Part shown: one piece after another, positions 37,101-49,100 of the stretch
How the letters are laid out: each line of letters opens with the position of its first letter
Numbering within the stretch: position 1 is the stretch's first letter
Notes under the pieces: model-generated
Told to the model about the DNA's origin: nothing
Databases searched by the model: none
The model's input: only the letters and a program-made list of their open reading frames with translations
NCBI RefSeq assembly: GCF_000186865.1
Contig: NW_008705594.1
Span: 261,794-318,026 of the forward strand
Source of the DNA: Aureococcus anophagefferens
Taxonomy: Eukaryota > Sar > Pelagophyceae > Pelagomonadales > Pelagomonadaceae
DNA length: 56,233 nt
Direction of reading: 5' to 3'
Program-made: the position numbers and the translations under genes

Positions 37101-40100
37101 ACGAAAAGCTAGTTGGTAAAACAATGGTCGCTTCAGGGCTCTTGACATCCGATACAATCTCATCTTTCTGAGACATGTCGATTATGGCGGTCTCCGATGT
37201 CGAGGCGCTATACACATCCGTTGAATCTTTGACGCGAGCCGACAGCCTGGAAGCCGCTTGAAGGAGGCTCATAGACGATATCAAGCAGTAGAATCGCCAA
37301 AAAGCGACAGCCCTGATGAATAAGGATGTGCTCTTGCTGACGGCTGCACAAGCGCGCCGTGCGTTGAGCAGTGCATTGAAATCCATGTTCGGGGGTATGA
37401 AATTGGCTTCAGATGCTGACACTAAGCTCGTCACCCTCACGTGGAATGACACCACGACAGCATCACTCGAGCTCGACGACCCTTCCACGTTCAACGCCAT
37501 GACCTCGAGCTTGCTGCAGAATCTTGGACGATGTCTGGCAGCTACGTTCGCCTCGACAGATATTTGAGCTCTGGTACTACAAGCCGCTGGTCCTCATTTC
37601 TGCACCGGAGGTCGCTACGACAAATAATCATCGTCACTCCCGCCTTCGTGGATCAAAGCGCAGGGCGTATACGGCAGCGGGTATCTCCTCGACCGAATAT
37701 GAAGCGCATCATTCTTCTCAATCTCAGTACTCCAGGGGTCGTCCATCGGCGGCGGGTTGCTGTTGGGCCTGGCCACGGACCATCGTATCGCCACGCGCTC
37801 TGCGATTTTCCGGCTGGGCGTCGCGCCGTACGGCCTCAGTCCAGTAGTAATGGCAACGGTTGTACTACCGGAACTCGTCGGACACGGTCTCTCAACGCGA
37901 ATGTACGCGGAGGACTTGTCCTTGGATGCGCATAACGCCATGGTTTCTGGAATCGTGAACGGTGTTTCTTCGAGTATTCACCACGGAAGGGCGCATGCCT
38001 GTCGATCTGCCTCTACTGGCGTTCTTGTGGGCAACATGGCAGCGGATGTGTATCAATGCTACACAGCGCACTCCTTTATCCAGGAGACTTTGCTAAATGT
38101 TGAGGCGAGTGGGAGCGCCACCCAGGAACTTCAGCGACAGGCACCCCGCCCCAATGCTGTCACCAGAGAAGTGAAAAATAAGCTCACCTCAGTAAAAGCC
38201 GAGCTAATATCTCCCAGGCCAGAAAATTCAGCGGAACTTTGTCCAACGGAAGAACCCAGAGGCAAACTAGCTTCCGCGCCCTTGGTTAGCAGCATCATCA
38301 CCTCGGTGGTTGCTTCGTCCTAGGGGACTGCCGTGTCGAGCGATGTCCCGCTCATGGATGCAGGTCTCGATTCGCTCGCAGCATCAGAACTCGTAGGACA
38401 GCTGAGCAGCGAATTCAACGTAGACCTGCCTACGACACTGCTTTTTGATCACCCGAGCGTGGCTTCGATCTCGTCGTTCCTAGCGCCGTCCCAAGCTCCG
38501 TGAAATTCAGACCTAGAATCACGTGCAGGAGAGCTAGAACCTTGTGCAGGGGAAATAGAGCAAGCCATCGCGCCACGAAATTCTACCCCTGATGTATCTC
38601 TACGCGAGGTCTCCACGGTCATATCGTCCATCGTCGAGGAGAGTGTTGGCAATGATGTGACCTAAGACACACCTCTGATGGATGCGGGTGTCGATTCGCT
38701 CGCAGCTTCGGAGCTCGTGCAACAATTGAGCGGTGAGTTTTAGGTTGAGCTCTCTGCAACGTTGCTCTTCGATCACCCGAGTGTTGCGTCCATTTCATCG
38801 CACGTTGCATCGCTGGTGCTTACAGATGTAGGGAGTAATGTGCGTTCGACCGCAGACGTGGCCGCCCAGCCGACGTGCGCCCAACGACCAGTCTCGGAAG
38901 TTGACAACTCACCACTTGTCCTGTGAGAGACGGGCGCCGACGGGCTCATTGTGGTCCTCACGCTGAATCGACCTCACGTCTTCAACGGTGCCTTTGGTAT
39001 GGAAATGGCCTTGGCAGAATCAATGAATGTGGTGGCAGAGGAGTCGGAAACCCGCGCCTGCGTCGTCACCGGCCGAGGCCGCGTCTACCACGTCGCGGAG
39101 CACCGGAACAACCGAGAGTTTGATCCGGTGAAACGGCGACACGCTTCGACGCGAGACTACCTTGTACACTACTTCAATGCGTTCATTAACTTCTCAAAGC
39201 CGGTCGTCGCGGCGCTAAATGGAAGCGCCTACGGTGGGGCGGCTACGAGCACCAGCCACTGCGATCATGTCATCGCAATCGAAGAAGCTGAGCTCTCGTT
39301 TCCGTTTAAAAGATGGGGCGTCGTTGCCGAGGGAAATTCGACGGTGCATCTCGCGCGGCTCTCGGGTCAAGCTCGTGCGGCTCGGATGTTGCGTGGCTGG
39401 ATACCGCAGGCTGTTGAAGCGCAAGGCATCGGCCTCATCGATCGATGCACCACTGAAGTCTCCGGGAGCTCTAATTATCTTGACGCTGCGCTGGCGCTGG
39501 CTACAAAGTGGGCCACAGACGGTCGAACACGCACACCGAGAACGATAGGCGACTCCTCCGAGACATCCGAAGACTACAGGTGTACAAATGGATGCGAAGA
39601 AGATGCCCTTGGTTTGTCGTTCATCGGCAAGCCGTATCTCGCATCTCAAGTTAGCTTTTTTGGCGCGTGAATGGGAGCAGACTTGCCGTACTGGAAGGCG
39701 CTAATTCACACATCTGTCCTGTACTCTCTCGTGATAGAGTACCCAGCAACTGTCCCTTACGAAGAGGAAAGCAGGCGCTGGAATCAATTGCATGCTAGTT
39801 CGAATTCCGACAACAACTGAGAAGGCGTCATCGTAGCCGTCTGAGCACTAAGCAAAGGACCAAAAGAGTCAGAGATGACCTCGACGACGTTTCGAAAGAT
39901 AATCCCGGTTGAGCAATCGCTGTAGTCACTCGCGTCGGCGGTCTTTAAGTTGCCGGGTGGCCTTCTCAAACGCGCGTCTTTAACTCATGCCATCTGTCGT
40001 GGATTAAACTTGGGCGGGTCAGTCCCTTTGTAAAGATGGGCCTAAACAACATACGTTTCCGCAAATTATGGTAACCTCTTCTGCGGTCCGCTTAGTCTGG

Positions 40101-43100
40101 AAGCTCGCATCTGGGGTATGTCCATGTGAGAAGTCCAAGCAGTTGACCCCCAGCAGCTTTTGCTCCTCGAGATAGGGTATGATGCCTTCTCTCACGCAAC
40201 GTCAGCTGACTCTTGAACGAGGTGAGGAGAGTTGGTGAACGCTCACGTCGGCGTTTATGTCGGCGTATCGGGAGGTAGCTTTTTTACGCCTAGTGTCGCC
40301 TCTCCAAAAACGACCAAAGTAAGCGTGTACGCAGCCAGTGGATATGCGATATCGATTCTTTCCGGTCGCCTCTCGTTCATGCTGGGCCTCACGGGCCCGA
40401 ACTTCCCCGTCGATACGGCCTGCTCCTCGACTCTAGCGGCGCTTCACTGCGCAGCCTAGGCCATGAAGCTCGATGAGTGTTCTCAGGCGTCTGTGTGCGG
40501 ACTGGGAATTCTCGAAGTCACGGCAAGTGTTGGTACGGCGGCCGCCGGCATGACCTCGTCCTTTGGTTGATGTCATACCTTTGACAGACGTGCCGACGGA
40601 TTTGCCTGAGCTGATGGGGCTGGTGGATTTATCTTGAACCAGGCTGGCTGCGTGAGTCAAGTGCTAGGTTCTGCTGTGCAACAAGACGGTCCGAGTGCAA
40701 GCCTGACTGCCCCAAACGGGTCGTCGCAACGCCGACTCCTTTAGTCGGCGAGGGATGAAAGTTCCGTCGAGCGAACGCTCGAGGCGCACGGCACGGGCAC
40801 GGCGCTCGGGGACCCCATCGAGGTGTGATTCTCTTTTTATCAAAAGGAAGTTCAAAGAACCTTTCCTTAGGTCGGTGCTGCCATCGGGGCCTTGTGCGTG
40901 AACTCGGGACTAGTACAATGCACCTCTTTAAAATCAAACATGGGACACTTGGAGGCGTCTGCGGCCGCTGCAGGTCTTGCTTCTCTTGCGTTCCTGCCAC
41001 TTTACGTGTCGCTAGTATCCGCAAACTCCCAGCTCAGTCGGTCTCTTTCAACTGAGAGTAACGAGCGAGCCACGGCTCAATAATAGGTTAAACGCACATC
41101 TGTCCCAACTCGCATCATCGTGATTTGAGCTACGCGTCGAGTCGAGTGTACGAGCGAATAATGGCGGAGCTTCCACGGGTCGCTTGAGCTCCTTTGGCTA
41201 CAGCGGAGCAATTGCGCACGGGGCGTTTGCGGCTTCGGCGTCCTCGAGGTCGGTCCTAGATGAGCGAAGTTCGACCTCTTTGTATCGCGCCTAGCTTCTG
41301 GCGGACTTTGGCGACAAGAAGTGTCGCGAGAGCGTTTGCGGGCCACACGTAGCATGTGAGATACACTGCGCTGCTGCCAGAACTCATGAGCCGTAGCACG
41401 GGGTGCTGCAAGGTCCTTCTGTGTTCTTGGCCGGGGGCTCAGTAGGAAAGTCGAAGCAAGTGAACGAATCAGCTTTCTTGTGAGATCGCAGGGAACGATG
41501 CAGTCTTGCCAGCTGCCCCCATCACAGATTGGTCAAACGCGCTTGTGCAAGTCGTGCAAAAGCAGTTCACGCGTGAGTTGAGACTAACGAAAAATCACCT
41601 CACGCCGCAAACGCGCTCGCGGGCTGGACTCGCAGATGAATGTAGACCGACTGTGCACGGTTCTCGCTCTTCTTGGTACATCACATGCATCTCGCTACCC
41701 ACGGGCTTTTATTCAGTGCCGGGTGTTTGTTTGGAGCGCCCCTGAGGAGCATTGAACAACCTTGGGCGCACGCGAACCCGCCATATTCGCGCACGATTTG
41801 GCAGTCTAGAACAACCCTGCGTTCACCAGTCCGGCTCCTGTTCCTCCACGGCATGGACACGTACGCAGAATTTCAAGTAGGTTCCATGAACCATCAGGGA
41901 TGGCTTTCAAGCCAAACAATCGAGTGGACCACAGTGAGCGCTCCGAACCAGGGCGCCGACTTTTCATCCGGAGCCGGTGGGGCGTTCTTGCGCGAGCGGT
42001 TTGGCTACGAGCCACGGAAGTCGCGGTCTTGGCGCCTGGTTACGCAGTATTCCCTGACGAGCGCAAGCCAAGCTGAGATGTTTGCTTGAATTTGAAAAGC
42101 CACAGATGTCAACGTCGATAGCTTCGGGCTGCGGGAGGGTTGGACAGCATCTGTTGAGCAGATAACGCGAGCTGTGGGGGAACAAGCTACAGTTCACGGT
42201 TTAGCGGGTATCAGCGAGGGCGGCACCGCAGCGTCGATTTTGATCAAGTAAAACACCTCTGACTTTGGACCTGGTTTCTTAAACCGATTGCTGATAACTG
42301 TCTGCGCGCTGACGTCGCCTGCTCATAGTCGCCTGTACCAGGACGGGGCAGGCAACACGCCATCCCTCCACTTGGTCGGCAATGGCGACACCAACGATAT
42401 CTAGCACATGGTTGGGCGGACTGCGGGGCTCGTTGGGTCCAGCTCTGGGGTTTGCGTGTTCCGTGGAGGGCACAAACTACCCAACATGAGCCCTCGACTG
42501 GTTGCTGCGTTGGAAGCACTCCATGACAGTACGATTGGCGGGTCCATCGCGCATGCGCGCGACCCTGTTCAATTGAAACACCAATGTTCCTACTAGAAGC
42601 ACGATCATGAATGTATTTCTCATCAAAAAATCCAGAATGCCAGGTCAAACCAAACTTGTTTGCATAACACGGATACTCATTCACGCACTGCGCGTGCGTA
42701 TTGGCAAGACGGACACGTTCTGCGTTTGGAGTGCGGGCGCCTAAAGACAATCACTCTTCTCCTGGCAAGTACGCCACACTCCATCACGTGCCACTCTCTC
42801 ATTGTCTCCGAGACTGACGATAACATGCGGTATTCGACGATGCGGTCAACTAGGGGCAGTCTCGTTCCTGGTCTGGAAAGATACAGCACGACTCCAATCC
42901 TCGCAATCCCGGGCAAAGGGTGAATGGATCTTGCTCAAGTCGCGGACTGGTGCGTCGGTACGAGAGGACGTCAACAAGGAGAGTGCGTGATGACTCACCC
43001 ATGGAACGAGAGTGCTGTTGCCTTGGACAGAAGGGATGCTCTCAATCGATTAAGAAGCTACACGTTGACCCTATAGGGCATCAAGGTCGTTGGTATTTGA

Positions 43101-46100
43101 AACACGCTAGCTTCGATGCGCAAATAGCATGCGTTGCTCGCGCCTCAAGAAGGGGGCGATGTAAGATGGGCAGGGGTCGTTACGTCGACCTAACGTCTCA
43201 TTGTGCAGCGTGGTAGCACCGGTCGGCCTTTGTGATGTGCGAAATCGACCGAGGCGTTCACGTCGCCGTCGATGCCGAGACTCAAAGAATCTTCGTGCTG
43301 TTGGAGTTCGGACCGGGTGATTGTGATTCGGCCTGCCGTCCAGTGCAGCCAACTTTAGGAGCAGATGGTGCGGTACTCCGCTGGTGTCGTTGTCGAACTG
43401 AGTATGAGCAGCCCGGGAGAGCTTTCCCCGCCTCTCGTTGCATCCCCGATGATTCTAGTAGCTGAGAAAGCGTCCTATGCGTGATCTGCACAAATTGTTT
43501 GAGACTACACACTCGTCGTAAATCGGAGCCGGAAATTCTCTTTAGTTGGCCAACTGAATGACTTGACTCTCTGAACTGCAGTCTCGTGTTTCAAGTCGCT
43601 AGCAAAAACCCGGGCTAGTATCGGGCCCACCGTCCAGCTCTAGGTTTTTATGAGTCCCAGTCGACAGATATAACACTCAAGTGTCCACCTTGCTCTCGTC
43701 GCCGGCTGTGGCGCAGTTCACGTGTGCTTGACTTGATTTGAGTCAGCGGAGGTAAATGCCCTGACTGCGATTCTGGGCGCTGCCCCCAAAAGCGGAATGA
43801 GTATTGACCTACTCGCATCTTTTTTAAATGAGGACAATTGCATCCGCGACACTTGGTTACTTGGCAACGAAAAGCTAGTTGGTAAAACAATGGTCGCTTC
43901 AGGGCTGTTGACGTTCGATGCAATTTCATCTCTCCGAGACATTTCGACTACGGCGGTCTCCGATGTCGAGGCGCTATACAGGTCCGTCCAATCTTCGGCG
44001 CGAGCCGATAGCCTGGAAGCCGCTTGAGTGAGGCTCATTGATGACATCAAGCAGGAGAATCAACAAAAAGCGACAGCCACGACAAACCAGGGTGTGCTCC
44101 TGCTACCGGCTGCAGAAGTGCGCCGTGCGTTGAGCACTGTATCAAAGTCCATGTTCAGCGGTATGAAATTGGCTGCAGACACTGACACTAAGCTCGTCGC
44201 CCTCACGTGGAATGGCACCAACACCGCGTCGCTCGAGCTCGACGACCCTTCCACGTTCAACGCCATGACCCCGAGCTTGCTGGAGAATCTTGGACGATGT
44301 CTGGCAGCTGCATTCGCCTCGACAGAGATTTGAGCTCTGGTGCTCCAAGCCGCCGGCCCCCATTTCTGCACCGGAGGTCGCTACGACAAAAAAGCATCGC
44401 TACTCCCGCCTTGGTGGATCAAAGCGCAGGGCGTATACGGCAGCGGGTGTCTCCTCGACCGAATATGAAGCGCATCAATCTTCTCAATCTCAGTACTCCA
44501 GGGATCGTCCATCGGCGGCGGGTTGCTGTTGGGCCTGGCCACGGACCATCGTATCGCCACGCGCTCTGCGATTTTCCGGCTGGGCGTCGCGCCGTATGGC
44601 CTCAGTCCGGTAGTGATGGCAACAGCTGTACTGCCGAAGCTCGTCGGACACAGTCTCGCAATGCGAATGTACGTTGAAGACTTGTCCTTAAACGCCCACA
44701 ACGCCATAGCATCTGATATCTCAAGTATCTTGATGTCCGACAGTCAGATAGCGCAAAGGGAAGCCGCGCAACGCGCCCTTGCTGTCTCCGTAACTCCTGA
44801 ATGAGGGGATGGTTGTAGCAAGGCGCATCATTTCATTCAGGAGTCCCTTCTCAACGTCGAGGCGAGCGGACGCGCCAACGAGGCGCTTGAACCAACGTCG
44901 CCGGGTTCACGGGTATGAGAATGAAAGATTACAAAAGCAGACGTGTCGACCTCTTGTCCTGAAAACGCAGTACTCTCTTAAAGTCATCCCACGGTCACGC
45001 CTGCTATCACAGCAAAGGCTGTCGAGAATCTCGTCGCCTCCGTAGTCTCCTCGATGCTCGGGGAGGCAAGTATCGGCACTGACACACCACTCATGGATGC
45101 CGGAGTGGATTCAATTTCGGCTGCCGAACTTGTGCAGCAGCTTGGGATCCAGTTCAGTACTGAGCTCCCAGCGACGACGCTATTTGACTACCCGAGCATT
45201 GCATCAATAGCGCAACATCTCACACCTAAGCCCCAGTTCTTGGAAGCACAAGCCCCGTACATTGACGACCCTGCAGACTGAAAAACGGAAGACTAAAGCT
45301 GTTCAGTATTTGTGGCGGCCAAATCGCTCCGTCTTCCGCCTCGTCTCCACCTCAACTCCGACGCAGCGGGGTGCTCGAAAGGAACGCTGAACATGGCTTC
45401 TTCAGTGCCATTCTCACGCTGGGACATGGACACAGTCGATGTGAGGTGATTCAATGCTGACTAGAGACAACGTCTCTGATACGCCGCCTTCTTGGAGCAC
45501 GGGGACGAGTTCGATGCCAGATTCTTTCGAGTTTGATCGGCGGAAGCGGCGCCGATGGACCCGCAGCAATTTCTCGTACTACACGTCGGATATCATGCGC
45601 TGCGGAGAAGATTGCTCGACTGAAGTTCGCTCGCGAGCGCGGACGTCGGAGTCGCGCTCGGTATGATGAATTCGGATAACATGTGGAAGATTTCACGAGT
45701 TCCCGGTCCGTATGATATGACCGGCAATGGCATGTCCGCGGCCGGGGCCCGTCTGTCTTTCGTCTTCGCGATGCGCGGTCCGTGCGTTGCCACGGATACC
45801 GCGTGCTCGTCCAGCCTCGTCGCCACTCACCTCGCGGTGCGCCAGATAGAGCACGGCGAGTGTGTTCATGCGCTGTCGATAGGAAGCAGCATGATTCTGA
45901 GCCCGCGCGGCGCGTTTTCCATGTTTTCCATCGCTGGGATGCTGTCGACGAGCGGCCGATGCCACACGTTCGATTCCCGCGCGAACGGGTATCAGCGCGG
46001 CGAGGGCTGCGTGAGCATCGTGAACAGCTCCGTCGGCTCCGAGAACGTGCACCTGGGGTCGAGCTGCCTGCACAATGGTCAGAGTGCGACATTCACCGCG

Positions 46101-49100
46101 CTGAACGGGTCGTCGTAGTAGCACCTGCTGCGTCGCAGCGGAGAACTCGACACTCGATTCATCGAAGCCCACGGGACCGGCACATCGCTGGGCGATCCCG
46201 TGGAAGTCGGCTCGTTGGCCGGCGTGTTCGCGTCGTCTGCTGTGTCGATTACTTCCCTCAAGGGTAATCTGGGCCACATGGAAGGCACGGCTGGTGCTGG
46301 CGGCTTGCTGAATCTCAGCAGCGTGCTCGAATTTCGGTCGGCAGTCGCCAACGCCCAGCTTCGCCGGCTGAATCCGAACCTACAGAACATGATCGCTGGA
46401 TGAACACTGGAGCTCGCGGCGGACTAGACTACGGTGACGCGGGCATCGACCGGCGGCGCGAGCTCGTTCGGGGCTACGGGCATCATCGCGCACGCGCGGC
46501 TTGGAGGCTTTCAAGTAATCAAGTTGCCGAGTACTTTTTGTAAACTTGGGACTCCATCTTCGTGTCGTGCTTGTATCTAGCAATCAAGGATGTAAGTGTA
46601 TTGATGGATTGCCTCAAAAAGAGCTTCAAGCCCTTAAGGGTCCAGCATTGCACCATACACCTCAATCTCTCCCATACTCTCTGATCATATAATACACCCC
46701 CCCTCACCGAAAGTTTATCTTTTAACATCTCGCGCGTTTATACCTGCCGTCAATCTGCCACAATTGTATTCGTCTTCAGAATTGGCTGATCTACTATAGC
46801 ACAAGGACGATGGGATCTTGCATCGGGCGATGTGACTGGGCGCTGATACAGTCTAGCGAGGAAACATTCATGAGTTCATTTGAACCCTGGCGTGCAGCTC
46901 GGAAAATTCAGTGAAGCAATGGAGGGGGGGGCCTTCCGGCGGGGTTGAGTGGTGACTTTGGTGGGGGGGGCTGACTGTTGATTCATTGCTACTGGAAAAC
47001 AAAACGTTGACAAGCACTCTCACGTCCGTCCCACTATCATCCTCTGGGCATTGGCAATCTACCTAGGACCTATCAGGCTCTATTACCGAGACCATTTGAT
47101 TAGTTTGGGCTTCTCGGACGCTAGGATGCCATGACTTGGCCAATCGCAACATCAGTACCAAAGTATCCCAAGCTTGATGCTTAGGGCGACACTCAAGCAG
47201 CATATGGTTCCCCGGAATCATCTCTCAAGCGCACGCTGTGGAGCTGGTCCGCTTGGACACGTACAACCTGTCTCATTTGCTCGTGTTTGAGAATAACAAT
47301 TTTGCATCATCTCAATAGGGTCCAAGGAAGTTGGCTACGGGAAGTAGCCTCACAAATCAATCGTCCCTGACTTGTTACAATATACAAGTCTCTGCTAGAT
47401 CTGACTGTTGTGATACCAAGACGATGATATGCTCCGTGGCCTGGGAGGCTCTCGGTACACAAGTAGACATGAATACTCCGTTGATGTCAGCTGGCTTGGA
47501 CTCTCTCGCAGCAACGGACTTTGCACGGACCCTCTCTACAAGTTTGGGACTCGAGGTGAGCCCGACCATGCTCTTTGACCACCCGACATTAGATTCCGTT
47601 GTGACATTCCTCTCTGCGGATTTCGGCAGCGCACTGGCATGTGGGGTTCAGCCTGAGCGATACCACCCGCATATTTTGCAGCAGTCATCTCTTCATGAGT
47701 GAGAAGAGCAGCAGTCGATTTTAGCATTCAGGTTCCAGCTGGTCGGGTCGATTTGCTCCGATGATGGATTGCGCTCAATTTTGATGTGCGTGCACACGAC
47801 GAATTCGCGTGTCCCCGCAATGCGATGGGTGACGGCGAATTCACGAGTGGCCACGGCCGCAGGGTATGGCTCATTCATGTGCGTGAAGCAATGCAGCATC
47901 GATATTGGTGTATTCAAAATTTCGATGCTAGAAGCGAAGTCCATCGATCCTCAGCAACTTTTTGTGCTCAATGTTGCGTACGATGTCCTGCGCATGATTG
48001 CTTCAACACGAGATCACTATTTGTATGCGGATGTCGGAGTATTCGTTGGAGTTGAACCCAGTGGCTGAGAAGATAATAACATGGACGTAAATGTGTTTAC
48101 CGCGAGCGGTGTTGCGCTATCAGTGACGTCCGGGCGGTTATCCTACATGCTTGGTCTCATTGGACCGTGCTATTCGATTGATACTGCCTGCGCTTCCTCC
48201 TTGGTTGCGTTGCACTCTTGCTGAGGAGCTCTTAAGAATGGAGAATGCTTAAAGTCTGTGAGTATCGGGACCAAAATCCTCAGCGAAGCGCTCAATACTG
48301 CTACATCGATCGCTGGAATGACATCTTCTCACGGATGATGCCACACATTTGACGATCGAGCAGACGGGTATTGCCGTGGAGAGGGATGCGGAGCTTACCT
48401 GCTGTCGTCTAAAGGTTCTAGTGGCTAGGTCATTGGCACGGCTGTGCAGTAAGACGGCCCAAGCGCGAGTCTGACGGCACCCAACGGGTCTTCGCAAGAG
48501 CGACTTATCAAGACGGTGCAGGGTAAAGAAGACAAATACCCGGCATTGGAAGCGCACGGCACGGGCACATTGCTCGGCGATCCCATCGAGGTAAGGCTGG
48601 CAACAATTCTTCGGATGTTTTTATTCGTTTCTTGTAGGTGGGGGCGTTGATCAGGGCCTTGTGTGCAAAATCTTAGCTAGTACGGTGCGACTCGTTGAAG
48701 TCGAACATGGGTCACTGCGAGGCATCGGCGGCCGCCGCGGGATTGGCCTCTCTCGTGCTCGTACCCCTCAGTATGTGTGTGGTTGCTACGAACGCGCAGC
48801 TTAGGCTGTCGGCGCAATTCAAGTGCGAGGCCTGCTGAATTTCGAGCGCACAAGGTTGAACACGCACCTGCCCTCGATCGTGTCGTTCTGATTCCAGATG
48901 CCCTTGGAAACTGCTGCTCAAGGTGAGAATCAGCGAACATCCGTGGGTCGGTTGAGCTCCTTCGGCTTCAGCGGGACCATCGCGCACGGGGCTTTCACAT
49001 TTCCAGCATGTTTGGCAGCGTCCTGAAAGGAAGCGATATTGGCCTCATGCTATCGCGCCCAAACTTCAGCATTATCAAGGCTTCGCTCAGTATATGTCCA

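Larger units (their letters stand above)
35070..44800 (+). repeat. Segmental duplication of FSH-unknown-preECH2-ECH2 (period ~6.7 kb)
   Basis: 35070-38130 and 41800-44800 align from FSH start to ECH2 end with scattered substitutions. The intervening ACPx2-ECH3-KS-E is not duplicated; the second copy is followed by one ACP and KS-F instead. Confidence 0.88.
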
